Source: Galbitalea sp. SE-J8 (GTDB taxonomy: Bacteria > Actinomycetota > Actinomycetes > Actinomycetales > Microbacteriaceae). From it: 64,000 nucleotides of DNA. This document shows, one piece after another, positions 35,909 through 44,789 of this stretch (the first letter of the stretch is position 1; the number at the start of each line of letters is the position of its first letter). The notes beneath the pieces were generated by a model. The model was given only the letters and a program-made list of their open reading frames with translations, was not told where the DNA came from and made no database searches. Both the position numbers and the translations under genes were made by a program. The stretch is taken from contig NZ_JAUASV010000008.1 of the NCBI RefSeq assembly GCF_030345695.1, positions 62,001-126,000 of the forward strand. The letters are read 5' to 3'.

Positions 35909-36802
35909 ATGGCGATCATCCTCAGCGGCAACCAGTACGGCAAAGGCGAGAACCGGGTCGTGCGCATCTACCGCGACACCCCGCGGCACGAGATCCGCGA
36001 CCTCAACGTGACCACGGCGCTGCGCGGACCGTTCGACCCCGCCTACCTCGAGGGCGACCAGTCGATGGTGCTGCCGACCGACACGCAGAAGAACACCGCC
36101 TACATCTACGCGAAGACGGTCGGCATCGACTCGCCGGAGGCCTACGGACTCGCGCTCGCCCGGCACTTCGTGCACGACGTCGAGCCCGTCGAGGGCGCCC
36201 GCATCGAGATCGAGGAGTACGCCTGGGAGCGCGCGATCGTCGACGGCTCCGAGCACGATCACACCTTCCTGCGCAAGGGCCAGGAGGTGCGCACCGCCGC
36301 GATCACCGTCGACGCGACGGGCGAGTACGTCATCGGGGGCCTCAAGGACCTCGTGCTGCTCAAGTCCACGGGCAGCGAGTTCCACGACTTCCTCGTCGAC
36401 GAGTACACGACGCTCCAGCCGACGGACGACCGCGTGATGGCGACCTCGCTCATCGCGAAGTGGCGCTTCGGCACGGTCGACGTGGACTGGGAGGCGGTCT
36501 ACCCGATCGTCAAGCGCGAGCTCGTGAAGCAGTTCGCGACGCTCCAGTCGCTCGCGCTGCAGCAGACGCTGTTCCACATGGGCACCGCGGTGCTCGAGGC
36601 GGTGCCGGAGATCGTCGAGATCCGGTTCCAGGCGCCCAACAAGCACCACTTCGACTACAACCTCGGCCGCTGGGGCATCGACAGCGTCAACGAGGTGTTC
36701 CACGCCGACGACCGCCCGTACGGACTCATCGAGGCGACCGTGTCGCGCGACGACGCCCCGGATGCCGGCGCGGCCTGGACGCCCTCGCTCGGAGCGGCGT
36801 GA
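35909..36802 (+). CDS. pucL: Factor-independent urate hydroxylase (uricase)
   Basis: 297 residues of the uricase family, which oxidises urate with oxygen to 5-hydroxyisourate without a cofactor. Two T-fold halves are visible. Landmarks are GNQYGKGENRVVRIYR near the N-terminus, LPTDTQKNTAYIYAKT with the catalytic Thr, and the C-terminal MGTAVLEAVPEIVEIRFQAPNKHHF with the active-site His region. The product feeds the HIU hydrolase and OHCU decarboxylase encoded about 9 kb away. The stop overlaps the next start by one base (TGATG). A motif CTGAAACAT at 35869-35877 also occurs inverted upstream of pucG. Confidence 0.95.
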   Translation: MAIILSGNQYGKGENRVVRIYRDTPRHEIRDLNVTTALRGPFDPAYLEGDQSMVLPTDTQKNTAYIYAKTVGIDSPEAYGLALARHFVHDVEPVEGARIEIEEYAWERAIVDGSEHDHTFLRKGQEVRTAAITVDATGEYVIGGLKDLVLLKSTGSEFHDFLVDEYTTLQPTDDRVMATSLIAKWRFGTVDVDWEAVYPIVKRELVKQFATLQSLALQQTLFHMGTAVLEAVPEIVEIRFQAPNKHHFDYNLGRWGIDSVNEVFHADDRPYGLIEATVSRDDAPDAGAAWTPSLGAA

Positions 36803-37335
36803 TGACGACGGATGCCGCCGCATCCGCTGCGGACGGCGCACGCCCGGCAGCGACCGGCTCAGCCGACGAGCGGGACGCGCGCTGGCTCGCCCGCGCCATC
36901 GAGCTCGCGGTCGAGAACGTCGCGCAGGGCGGCGGCCCGTTCGGCGCGGTCATCGTGAAGGACGGCGTGCTCGTCGCCGAGGGCCAGAACCGCGTCACGC
37001 CGAACCTCGACCCGACCGCGCACGCGGAGGTCATGGCGATCCGCGCCGCGTGCCAGGCGATCGGCGACTTCTCGCTCGCGGGCTACACGCTCTACACGTC
37101 GTGCGAGCCGTGCCCGCTGTGCATGGCGGCGTCGCTCTGGGCCCGCCTGGACCGCGTGGTGTACGCCGCCGACCGGCACGACGCCGCGGTCGGCGGCTTC
37201 GACGACCGCGCGTTCTACGACCTGTTCGCCGCCCCGCGCGAGACCTGGCACCTGCCGATCGAGGGCGTGCGGCCCGCCAATGCCGCGGCCCCGTTCGAGG
37301 CCTGGAACGCGCACGGCGCCCGCACCGACTACTGA
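36802..37335 (+). CDS. guaD: Guanine deaminase / nucleoside deaminase (CDA fold)
   Basis: 177 residues of the cytidine-deaminase fold with both zinc motifs: THAEVMAI (HAE) and TSCEPCPLCMAA (PCxxC). The GGGPFGAVIV strand and C-terminal ARTDY agree with bacterial GuaD-type guanine deaminases, which convert guanine to xanthine. Its one-base overlap with uricase supports a purine-catabolic role over tRNA editing. The first 25 residues are a low-complexity extension. Confidence 0.87.
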   Translation: MTTDAAASAADGARPAATGSADERDARWLARAIELAVENVAQGGGPFGAVIVKDGVLVAEGQNRVTPNLDPTAHAEVMAIRAACQAIGDFSLAGYTLYTSCEPCPLCMAASLWARLDRVVYAADRHDAAVGGFDDRAFYDLFAAPRETWHLPIEGVRPANAAAPFEAWNAHGARTDY

Positions 37336-37596
37336 GGGCCGCTCCCGGAGCGGGTCGGGGGGCGCGGCGAGTCCGCCCCCGGATCCTTCGGCGAACCGTG
37401 GTCTCGAGACGCGACGCTCCCTTCGGTCGCGGCGCTCCTCGACCAGCGAAAGAGGCAGCGGTCTCGCGAAGGTCGCGGCGCTCCTCGACCAGCGAAGGAG
37501 GCAGCGGTCTCGAGACGCGACGCTCCCTTCGGGCATGAGCCCGAGCGGCGCCTCGGCGGAGCCCGAGCGGCGGCTCAGCGGATCGCGAGCGGCGGC
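37336..37596. repeat. Intergenic repeat block with TCTCGAGACGCGACGCTCCC units
   Basis: Several direct repeats interleave: GGTCTCGAGACGCGACGCTC at 37410 and 37507, GCGGCGCTCCTCGACCAGCG followed by AAAGAGGCAG or AAGGAGGCAG at 37428 and 37473, and CGAGCGGCGGCTCAGCGGAT near 37565-37600. They are relatives of the dispersed Microbacteriaceae GGTCGAGGAGCG element and sit between convergent genes. Confidence 0.6.
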
Positions 37597-37785
37597 TCAG
37601 CGGATCGCGAGCGGGCCGCGTTCGAGGCCCGAGTACGCGACCTGCTGCCGGACGCTCTCCCGCGCGAGCTGTCGTGCGAACTGCACGCGACGGGCGATGC
37701 GGCGCGCCTCGGCGCGCTCGAACTCCAGGAGCGCGAGGTACTCGAAGTCGTCCGGCGAGGCGAACGTCGTGAGGTCGTGGGTCAT
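37597..37785 (-). CDS. Small 62-residue protein translationally coupled to the FAD oxidase
   Basis: The ATG at 37785 shares its A with the TGA of the FAD oxidase (TGATG), a typical coupling junction. The product begins MTHDLTTFASPDDFEYLALL and continues as a strongly amphipathic, Arg-rich helix (EFERAEARRIARRVQFARQL). It has no signal peptide or Cys. The stop falls inside the repeat block, so the last residues may be repeat-derived. The family is not recognised. A partner or regulator of the oxidase is possible but is inference. Confidence 0.6.
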   Translation of the reverse strand: MTHDLTTFASPDDFEYLALLEFERAEARRIARRVQFARQLARESVRQQVAYSGLERGPLAIR

Positions 37786-39185
37786 CAGTTCACCCCCTCG
37801 GGGTCGAATCCGAACACGCCGCGCGGGTCGACGGCCGCGCGCACCGCGTCGAGACGAGCCCGGGTCTCCGGGTCCCACGCGCCCCGGTAGTCGGCGGCGA
37901 CGTTCGCCGAACCGAGGAAGTTCGGCAGCGAACGCGGGGAGCGCCACGGGGTGAGCGCCGCGAGCACGCCGCGGATGATGCCCGGCAGCACCGGGAACAG
38001 CTCGGGAACCGGCGCGCCGATGACGAACACGCTGTACGCGGCGTCGCGTCCGGGAACGGCGTTCGGATGCCGCGGCTCGCGACCGAGCGCACCGCCGAGC
38101 CGGCGCAGCTCGACCATCACGAGCGGCACGTCCGCCTGCGGGCCGGCGGCCGCGAGCAGAGCGTCCACGGCATCCGCGTCGAGGTCCGAGAGCAGCGCTC
38201 CGCCCTCGACGATCGGCATGGGCTCGGTCGGGTCCTGGTGCACCATCGCGATCTGCGCGTAGGGCAGCTCGGTGACCGCGTCGATGAGGCGCGGGCCGAC
38301 GGCGCGCAGCGGGGCGACGATGCGCTCGGCGGCGTCCGCGTCATCCGTCACGATGGCGACGCGCACGTGCACGACGGTCTGTCCGCGCAGCGGCTCGGGC
38401 AGGTGCGGCAGCGGCGGCAGGCGCAGCACGGCGACGGATGTCGTGACCGAGTCCGACACGGTCGCCGACCACTCCGCCCAGGTCTGCAGCACGGCGCGGG
38501 CCTGCGAGGCGGGGAAGAACAGCCCGCCCGCGAACACCGTCGCGAGCGGCACGAGGTCGAGCACGACCTCGGTCACGATGCCGAGTCCGTGCTTGCCGCC
38601 GCGGAGCGCCCAGAACAGCTCCGGATCGGTCGTGGGGTCGGCGCGCACGATGTCGCCCGTGCCGGTCACGACCTCGAGCTCGCGCACGTGGTCGGCCGCG
38701 AAGCCGTAGCTGCGGGCGACCGGCCCGACGCCGCCGCCGAGCAGGTAGCCGACGACGCCGACGAGGGGTGACGAGCCGCACAGCGGCGCGAGCCCGTGCG
38801 GGGTCGCGGCGTCGAGCACCGCCTGCCACTGCGTGCCGGCGCCGACGCGCGCCGTGCGCTGCCCCGGGTCGACCGTGACGCTCGCGAGGCCGGTCGTGGT
38901 GATCAGGATGCCGCCGTCGACGACGCGCTGGATGCCGTGGCCGAGGCCGAGCACCGTGACGGACAGGTCGAGCTCGCCCGCAACCCGCACGGCGTGGGCG
39001 ATGTCGGCGGCGCTCGACGCGGCGACGACGAGGTCGGGGCGGTGCGCGACACGCAGGTTGAAGCCGGCGATCGCGGCCGGGTATCCGGCGTCGCCGGGGA
39101 CGAGCAGCGACGCGACGCCGAGCGCGCGGAGGCGGTCGTGGGCGACGGCGCCGGTCGTGGTGTCGGGGAAGACGGGGGAGGACAT
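37785..39185 (-). CDS. FAD-binding oxidoreductase (BBE-like/VAO family)
   Basis: 466 residues with a PCMH-type FAD-binding domain: RPDLVVAASSAADIAHAVRV, GLGHGIQ with the His that usually carries 8-alpha-linked FAD, and CGSSPLVGVVGYLLGGGVG. A substrate domain follows, and the C-terminus holds the berberine-bridge-like NFLGSANVAADYRGAWDPE and VDPRGVFGFDPEG. A Cys for a second flavin bond is not evident at the usual place, so a single covalent link is likely. It oxidises an unknown alcohol, sugar or secondary metabolite. The ATG at 39185 was chosen. It is divergent from the BTAD regulator, 148 bases apart. Confidence 0.9.
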   Translation of the reverse strand: MSSPVFPDTTTGAVAHDRLRALGVASLLVPGDAGYPAAIAGFNLRVAHRPDLVVAASSAADIAHAVRVAGELDLSVTVLGLGHGIQRVVDGGILITTTGLASVTVDPGQRTARVGAGTQWQAVLDAATPHGLAPLCGSSPLVGVVGYLLGGGVGPVARSYGFAADHVRELEVVTGTGDIVRADPTTDPELFWALRGGKHGLGIVTEVVLDLVPLATVFAGGLFFPASQARAVLQTWAEWSATVSDSVTTSVAVLRLPPLPHLPEPLRGQTVVHVRVAIVTDDADAAERIVAPLRAVGPRLIDAVTELPYAQIAMVHQDPTEPMPIVEGGALLSDLDADAVDALLAAAGPQADVPLVMVELRRLGGALGREPRHPNAVPGRDAAYSVFVIGAPVPELFPVLPGIIRGVLAALTPWRSPRSLPNFLGSANVAADYRGAWDPETRARLDAVRAAVDPRGVFGFDPEGVN

Positions 39186-39273
39186 GAGGTTCGCTTTCTC
39201 GATACGGGTGCGGGTCTTGCACAATGGGTGCACGGTTCGTGCGGAACAGTTCTCCCAGGGGCGCCTTCCACCG

Positions 39274-39327
39274 CCCTTTCACGGGCGAGCGCCCGGCCGA
39301 TCGATCCGTGCAAGGTGCGTGAAAGGG
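39274..39327. promoter_or_regulatory. Inverted repeat between the FAD oxidase and BTAD regulator
   Basis: CCCTTTCACG (39274-39283) and CGTGAAAGGG (39318-39327) are perfect 10-bp arms 34 bases apart, lying just before the GTG of the regulator. The right arm doubles as its ribosome site (GAAAGGGGG). It could be an autoregulatory operator or an mRNA structure that masks the start. Confidence 0.45.
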
Positions 39328-39333
39328 GGCTGC

Positions 39334-42300
39334 GTGGCCGACACCGATGTCGTGCCGCTCGACGTGCGCCTGCTCGGCCCGGTCGAGGTCGGCGGCGTCC
39401 CCGTGCAGTCCGGCCGGGTGGCCGCACTGCTCGCCGTGCTCGCCCTCGGCGACGGACTCGTCGTGAGCGCCGACCGGCTGCTCGACGAGCTGTGGCCCCA
39501 CGAGCCGCCTGCCACGGGCCTCGGCGCGGTCTACGTGCTCGTCTCCCGGCTGCGCAAGGCGCTCGGCGCGGGCGCCGCAGCGGTCGTCGCCCGCGCGCCC
39601 GGCTACCTGCTCGCGGGCGCACGCACGGACGCCTCCCGCTTCGAGGCGCTCGTCGCGACCGCCGAGACGGATGCCGCGGACGCCCGCTGGATCGCCGCGG
39701 TCGGCAGCGCCCGGGCCGCGCTCGCGCTGTGGCGCGGCTCCCCGTTCGAGGGCGCCGCGGACACCCCGCTCCTCGACCGCGAGGCCGAGCGCCTCACCCG
39801 GATGCACCGTCGGGCGCGATCCCTGCGCGCCGCGGCCCTGCTCGGCATCGGCCGGGTCGTGGAGGCCGCGGAGGCGGCGCGGGAGCTCGTCGACGAGCAG
39901 CCGCTCGACGAGGCATCCGTGCTCGTGCTGGCCCGCGCGCTCGCCGCCGCGCGACGCCGGGACGAGGCGCTCGCCGCTCTCGACGACGCGCGTCGGGCCG
40001 TGCGACACGAGCTCGGCCTCGACCCGGGCCCGGACCTGCAGGCGCTGCGCTCCGAGCTCATCGCGCTCGACGACCCGGCGCTCGAGCACCCGGCGCCGAT
40101 CGGCCGCGACGGCGAGGTGGCCCTCGTGCGCGCTGCGATCGCCCAGCTCGGCCGCGCGGTCGTGCTGGAGGGCGAGCCCGGCATCGGCAAGACGCGGGTC
40201 GCCGAGTACGCGGCCGACCTCGCGCGGGATCGCGGCATCCGCGTGGTCTGGGCCCGCGCGAGCGACGGCCCGGGCACGCCGCCGCTCTGGGTGTGGGAGC
40301 TCGCGCTCGCCGACCTGTCCCGCGCACACGACGCCGAGCCGCGCGCGGGCGCCGCGATCATCCGCTCGCTCGCGGGCGACGCCGACGACGCGACGCGGCG
40401 CTTCCGGCTGCACGAGGCGATCGTCGCGGCCGTGCTCGAGGCGACCCGGCGCGAGCCGCTCCTGCTCGTCGTCGACGACCTGCAGTGGGCCGACGAGGGC
40501 GCGCTGGAGACGCTCGCGCTGCTCGTGCAGAACATCCGTGCACGGCGCATCGCGGTCATCGTGACCGTGCGCACCGGACACGCGCGGCGGGCCTCGATCG
40601 ACTCGCTGCTCGCCGGAATGGCGCGGGAGGATGTCGTCGACCGCCGCCTGCTGCTGCCCCTCGGCCTCGACGCGGTGAGCGCGATCGCGGCCGAGTCGGG
40701 CGCGGGCGAGCGCGACGCGGCCGAGCTGCTGGAGCGCTCCGGCGGCAACCCGTTCTACCTCGCCGAACTCATCGCCGCCGCGGGCGACGGCGTGCCCGCG
40801 ACCGTCACCGACCTCGTCGGCCAGCGCCTCGCGGCGATGCCAGCCGTCACGACGACGCTGCTGCGCGCCGCGGCCACGGATGCGCGCGCCGTCGACGTCG
40901 CGGTCATCGCGGCGGCGTCCGGGCTCACCGCGGTCGACGCGGCCGCCGCCCTGCAGCCGGCGCTCGACGAGGGCATCCTGCGCGCGGACGCCGCGGCGCT
41001 GTTCTTCGCGCACGACCTCGTGCGGGACGCGATCGTGGCATCCGTGCCGTTCGGCGACCGGCCACGGCTGCACGCCGACCTCGCGGCCGCGATCCGCCGG
41101 GTGCACGCCGAGCACCTCGACCCGCACCGCGAGCGGCTCGCCGACCACCTGTTCGAGGCGGCCGCCGGCGAACCCTCCGACGAGGCGTTCGGCGCGTGCA
41201 TGGACGCGGCGGATGCGGCGATCGCGCGACTCGCGTTCGCGGCGGCCGCCGTGCACCGCGGCCGTGCCCTCGCCTGCCTGCGCCCGGGCGAGGAGCTGCG
41301 GCGCCGGCGCTGGAAGGTGACCATGCGGCTCGCGTCCGAGCGCCGGTCGTCGGGCGACGTCGAGGGCGCGCTGACCGCGGTGAAGCAGGCGCTCGCGCTC
41401 GCCCGGCGCATCGGCGACGACGAGCTCGTGCGCCGCACGATCAGCCTGCTGGGCAGCGTCGCGCTGTGGAACTGGCGGCACTACGGCGACGTCGACCCGG
41501 AGACGATCGGCGAGATCCGGGGCTTCCTCGCCGGCGAGCTGTCCGATGCCCAGCGCGCCCGGCTGCTGGGCACGCTCGCCGTCGAGCTGTTCTTCACGGG
41601 CGATGCCGACCAGTGCCTCGAGGTCTCCGCGAGGGCGGTCGAGCTCGCGCGCGGCACGGGAGATCCCGCGCTGCTCTCCCGCACGCTCAACAACCGCATG
41701 GTCGCGTCGTTCTTCCCCGGCCACGAGCCCGAGCGCCTCGAGGCCGCGGAGCAGACCCTCGCCGTGCCGGGGCTGCCGCCGCACGAGGAGACGATCGCGC
41801 TCATCCAGCGCGCCTACCTCTCGCTGCGGCACGGCGACGTGGAGCGCTGCGACGAGGACATCGCGCGCGCCTGGTGGATCGCGCCGCGCCTGGGCTACCC
41901 GGAGCTGACCGCGCAGGTGCACTCCGTGCGCGCCGCGATGGCGATCGTGCGCGGCGACCTCGACGCCGCCACGGACCTCGGCGAGCGTGCGGCGGCGGAG
42001 TTCCGCCGAACGACGCTGTGGGGCACCGAGATCACCTGGCTCACGCAGAGCCTGCAGATCGCGCGGCTCACCGGACGCGTCGACACGATGGTCGGCGCGC
42101 TCGTGGACCGCGCCGAGCGGGACTCGCAGCACCTGCTGCGGTGGGCGGCGGCATCCGCCCTCGCCGAGTCCGGGGACGAGCGCGGCGCGCGAGCGGCGAT
42201 CGCGCGCTGGGGGCTCTCCGTCGCGTTCCCGCAGCGGCACTGGGCGAGCGAGTGGGAGTGGGTCTCGGCCGCCGAGGTCGCCCTGGCCCTCGACCTGCCG

Positions 42301-42522
42301 TTTCACGCGCGCATCGACGAGCTGCTCGCCAGCCAGCGCGACGCGATCTCGATCCTCGGCACCGGAACGGTCGTGCTCGGACCGACCGCCGCGCTCACGT
42401 CGCGGCTCGCGGCGGCGCTCGGCGACCCGGTGCGCGCGGACGCGGATGCGGCGGTCGCCGCCGCCCTGACGGCGCGCGTCGCGGCGGGCCTCGGCGTCGC
42501 CCCGCTCTGGACCCTGCGCTAG
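39334..42522 (+). CDS. SARP/BTAD-type transcriptional regulator with AAA ATPase and helical repeats
   Basis: 1062 residues in AfsR/SARP order. An OmpR-like winged helix comes first (VRLLGPVEVGGVPVQSGRVA, then LLDELWPHEPPATGLGAVYV), then a BTAD domain to about 250 (HELGLDPGPDLQALRSEL). An ATPase follows with Walker A GEPGIGKTRVAE near 280-287 and Walker B LLLVVDDLQWAD, then a long TPR-like helical region. Such proteins activate secondary-metabolite or catabolic genes in response to an unknown signal. The start is GTG with GAAAGGGGG upstream. The divergent FAD oxidase is the natural target. The stop TAG lies within CTAG shared with the convergent tetR gene. Confidence 0.9.
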   Translation: MADTDVVPLDVRLLGPVEVGGVPVQSGRVAALLAVLALGDGLVVSADRLLDELWPHEPPATGLGAVYVLVSRLRKALGAGAAAVVARAPGYLLAGARTDASRFEALVATAETDAADARWIAAVGSARAALALWRGSPFEGAADTPLLDREAERLTRMHRRARSLRAAALLGIGRVVEAAEAARELVDEQPLDEASVLVLARALAAARRRDEALAALDDARRAVRHELGLDPGPDLQALRSELIALDDPALEHPAPIGRDGEVALVRAAIAQLGRAVVLEGEPGIGKTRVAEYAADLARDRGIRVVWARASDGPGTPPLWVWELALADLSRAHDAEPRAGAAIIRSLAGDADDATRRFRLHEAIVAAVLEATRREPLLLVVDDLQWADEGALETLALLVQNIRARRIAVIVTVRTGHARRASIDSLLAGMAREDVVDRRLLLPLGLDAVSAIAAESGAGERDAAELLERSGGNPFYLAELIAAAGDGVPATVTDLVGQRLAAMPAVTTTLLRAAATDARAVDVAVIAAASGLTAVDAAAALQPALDEGILRADAAALFFAHDLVRDAIVASVPFGDRPRLHADLAAAIRRVHAEHLDPHRERLADHLFEAAAGEPSDEAFGACMDAADAAIARLAFAAAAVHRGRALACLRPGEELRRRRWKVTMRLASERRSSGDVEGALTAVKQALALARRIGDDELVRRTISLLGSVALWNWRHYGDVDPETIGEIRGFLAGELSDAQRARLLGTLAVELFFTGDADQCLEVSARAVELARGTGDPALLSRTLNNRMVASFFPGHEPERLEAAEQTLAVPGLPPHEETIALIQRAYLSLRHGDVERCDEDIARAWWIAPRLGYPELTAQVHSVRAAMAIVRGDLDAATDLGERAAAEFRRTTLWGTEITWLTQSLQIARLTGRVDTMVGALVDRAERDSQHLLRWAAASALAESGDERGARAAIARWGLSVAFPQRHWASEWEWVSAAEVALALDLPFHARIDELLASQRDAISILGTGTVVLGPTAALTSRLAAALGDPVRADADAAVAAALTARVAAGLGVAPLWTLR

Positions 42523-43160
42523 GAGCCGGGCGCGAACACGAGCGCGGCGACCCGCTCGACGGCCCAGTCGCGGTAGCGCTCCTGGGTCCAGCCGTGGTCG
42601 TCGACGAAGTGGGCATAGGTCTCGGGCGCGAGCGCGAGCTCGGCCTCGACCGCGACGCGCTCGCCGTCGGGGATAACGACGCCCTTGCCGCGCAGCACGT
42701 CGACGAACGCCCGGAAGTCGCGGTGCCGGCGCTCGAGCAGGCCGTGGAGGATCTCCTGCACGCCCTCGTCGGAGGCCGCCGCGCCGCGGAACGCCCACCA
42801 CAGCGCGCGCACCCGTCCGGTGGCCGCGACCGTCTCGGCGTTCATCGCGGCGAGCATCTCCCGCGGGTCCTCGATGCCGATGAGTCGCGCGACGTGCGTG
42901 TCGCCCCGCGTGATGTCGCGGGTCTCGACGCCCACGAAGGTGCGCTCGAACGCGCCGAGCAGCAGGTCGCGTTTGGCCCCGGTCGCCTGCACGGTGTCGA
43001 CCGAGACGCCGGCCCGCCGGGCGATCGCGGCGAGCGACGTGCCCTGGTATCCGGTCTCGGTGAAGCACTCCGCCGCGGCGTCGAGCACGCGGGCGCGCGT
43101 CGCGGCCGCGTGCTCCTCGCGCAGGGCCGACCGGTAGGGCCGCTTGTCGTCGGTGCTCAT
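42519..43160 (-). CDS. TetR family regulator, divergent from a glycosyltransferase
   Basis: 213 residues with an N-terminal TetR helix-turn-helix (ARVLDAAAECFTETGYQGTS, LAAIARRAGVSVDTVQATGA). The ligand domain is a helical bundle with many Trp and Glu and no recognised type. It is divergent from the glycosyltransferase gene with 111 bases between starts, containing a promoter with a near-palindrome in its spacer. That arrangement usually means the regulator represses its neighbour and itself. Its TAG stop overlaps the convergent BTAD gene's stop in a CTAG. Confidence 0.9.
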   Translation of the reverse strand: MSTDDKRPYRSALREEHAAATRARVLDAAAECFTETGYQGTSLAAIARRAGVSVDTVQATGAKRDLLLGAFERTFVGVETRDITRGDTHVARLIGIEDPREMLAAMNAETVAATGRVRALWWAFRGAAASDEGVQEILHGLLERRHRDFRAFVDVLRGKGVVIPDGERVAVEAELALAPETYAHFVDDHGWTQERYRDWAVERVAALVFAPGS

Positions 43161-43181
43161 CGGTCCGCTCCGGATTCCATG

Positions 43182-43210
43182 TTGACCAGTATGCCATACG
43201 GGTGAATACT
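43182..43210 (+). promoter_or_regulatory. Promoter of the glycosyltransferase with operator in spacer
   Basis: TTGACC (43182-43187) and AATACT (43205-43210) are separated by 17 bases. The near-palindrome GTATGCCATAC (43189-43199) fills the spacer, and CAGTAT/ATACTG form an outer 6-bp dyad. This is a textbook position for TetR-type repression. Confidence 0.6.
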
Positions 43211-43271
43211 GTGGCGTGCGCTCCAATGGCGACGCGCCCTCGACATCCGTTCCCATCGTTAGGAAGACCCC

Positions 43272-44597
43272 ATGCCCACCGCCCGCACCATCCTCATCGC
43301 GAGCACGCCCGTGCACGCGCACATCGCGCCGCTCGGCCAGGTCGCTCGCGCCCTGACGGATGCCGGCCACCGCGTGCTGTTCCTCACCGGAGCGAAGTTC
43401 GCCGACACCGTGCGCGCCGCCGGCGCCGAGTTCCTGCCGCTGCCCGCCGGGGCCGACTTCGACGACGAGCGCATCGACGAGCTGCACCCCGGCCGTGTCG
43501 GGCTCGTCGGCCCGAAGGCGTTCATGTTCGACGTGCGGAACCTGTTCCTGCCGCCCGTGCCGGCACAGCTCGCCGCGCTCGACGCCGCGATCGCCGAGCA
43601 CGACGTGGACGTCGTCGCGAACGAGATCCTGTTCCTCGGCGCGACCGCGTACGCCCGGCGTCCGCGCGCCGAGCGCGTGCCGGTCGTCTCGCTCGGCATC
43701 TTCCCGCTGTACGCCGACGACCCGGATGTCGCGCCCGCCGGGCTCGGTGTCGCACCGAGGCCGGGGGTCGGCGGCCGCATCCGCAACGCGGTCCTGCGCG
43801 TCATCGCGCAGCGGATCGTGTTCGGCGCCCTGCAGCGGGACGTCGACGCCGCGATGCGCGCGGTCGGCGTCGACGGCACCGGCACGTTCTTCATGAACGC
43901 GTCATCGACCGCCGACGCGATCGCGCAGTTCACCGTGCCGGGCTTCGAGTACCCCCGCCCGACACTGAGCCGCAGCGTGCGCTTCCTCGGGCCGGTCGCG
44001 ACCGCCCGCAGCGTCGCGCCGTCGACCGCCGGTCTGCCCGAGTGGTGGGGCGACCTCGACGGCAAGACCGTCGTGCACGTCACCCAGGGCACCGTCGCGA
44101 CCGCGAGCTTCGGCGACCTCGTCATCCCGACCGTGCAGGCGCTCGCCGACCGGGACGACGTGATCGTGGTCGCCTCGACCGGACGCCGCGACATCCGCCT
44201 CGTCACCGACGCGCTCGAGCCGGTGCCCGCGAACCTGCGCATCACCGAGTTCCTGCCCTACGACCGGCTGTTGCCGCGCGTCGACGTGATGGTGACGAAC
44301 GGCGGGTACGGCGGCGTGCACTACGCGCTCGAGCAGGGTGTGCCGCTCGTCGTCGCCGGGCAGACCGAGGACAAGGTCGAGGTGAGCGCCCGCATCGCCT
44401 GGTCCGGCGTCGGGGTGAACCTCAGGACGCAGGTCGCGACGCCCGAGCGGGTGCGCGTCGCCGTGGACGAGGTGCTGACGGATGCCTCCTACCGCTCGAA
44501 CGCGCAGCGCATCGCCCGCGAGATCGCCGTCTTCCCGGGCGCGCCCGGCATCGTGCCGCTCGTCGAGGAGCTCGCGGCTGGCCGCGTGCGCGCCTGA
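43272..44597 (+). CDS. GT1-family glycosyltransferase (UDP-glucosyl/macrolide type)
   Basis: 441 residues of the GT-B fold. The N-terminal domain begins ILIASTPVHAHIAPLGQVAR, the acceptor-side signature. The C-terminal domain carries VVHVTQGTVATASFGDLV and the nucleotide-sugar-binding FLPYDRLLPRVDVMVTNGGY, then GVPLVVAGQTEDKVE in place of the usual Pro-X-X-X-Asp-Gln motif. Such enzymes glycosylate small hydrophobic acceptors, including macrolides, rubber precursors and xenobiotics. AGGAAG precedes the ATG. With the divergent TetR gene, an inducible detoxification module is a reasonable inference. Confidence 0.9.
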   Translation: MPTARTILIASTPVHAHIAPLGQVARALTDAGHRVLFLTGAKFADTVRAAGAEFLPLPAGADFDDERIDELHPGRVGLVGPKAFMFDVRNLFLPPVPAQLAALDAAIAEHDVDVVANEILFLGATAYARRPRAERVPVVSLGIFPLYADDPDVAPAGLGVAPRPGVGGRIRNAVLRVIAQRIVFGALQRDVDAAMRAVGVDGTGTFFMNASSTADAIAQFTVPGFEYPRPTLSRSVRFLGPVATARSVAPSTAGLPEWWGDLDGKTVVHVTQGTVATASFGDLVIPTVQALADRDDVIVVASTGRRDIRLVTDALEPVPANLRITEFLPYDRLLPRVDVMVTNGGYGGVHYALEQGVPLVVAGQTEDKVEVSARIAWSGVGVNLRTQVATPERVRVAVDEVLTDASYRSNAQRIAREIAVFPGAPGIVPLVEELAAGRVRA

Positions 44598-44687
44598 CGC
44601 GCGGCGCCGCGGCTCCGCTGCTCCGCTGCTCCGCTGGCCGAGGAGCGCGCGAGCACAGCGAGCCCCATCGCGGAACCCCTTCCCGCG

Positions 44688-44789
44688 ATCACGGAAATGC
44701 AGGAGCATCCGAGCATCACCGCAGAGACGCTCGCGTGATACCGGGGCTGGGCTCGCGCGCGCCGCGCTGCGCTCCTGCATTTCCGTGAT
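44688..44789. mobile_element. 102-bp TIR element, type A copy 1
   Basis: The ends ATCACGGAAATGCAGGAGC and GCTCCTGCATTTCCGTGAT are perfect 19-bp inverted repeats. The interior contains CATCACCGCAGAGACGCTCG followed by CGTGATACCGGGGCTGGG, identical among the three copies except at the right. There is no coding capacity. It is MITE-like or a large transcriptional terminator. Confidence 0.7.

Noticed and set aside
38341-43197. Very long minus-strand open frame (about 1600 codons) opposite the BTAD regulator
   Set aside because: Composition is Arg/Ala/Gly-rich shadow sequence without any motif, whereas the plus strand encodes a clear SARP/BTAD protein with Walker motifs.
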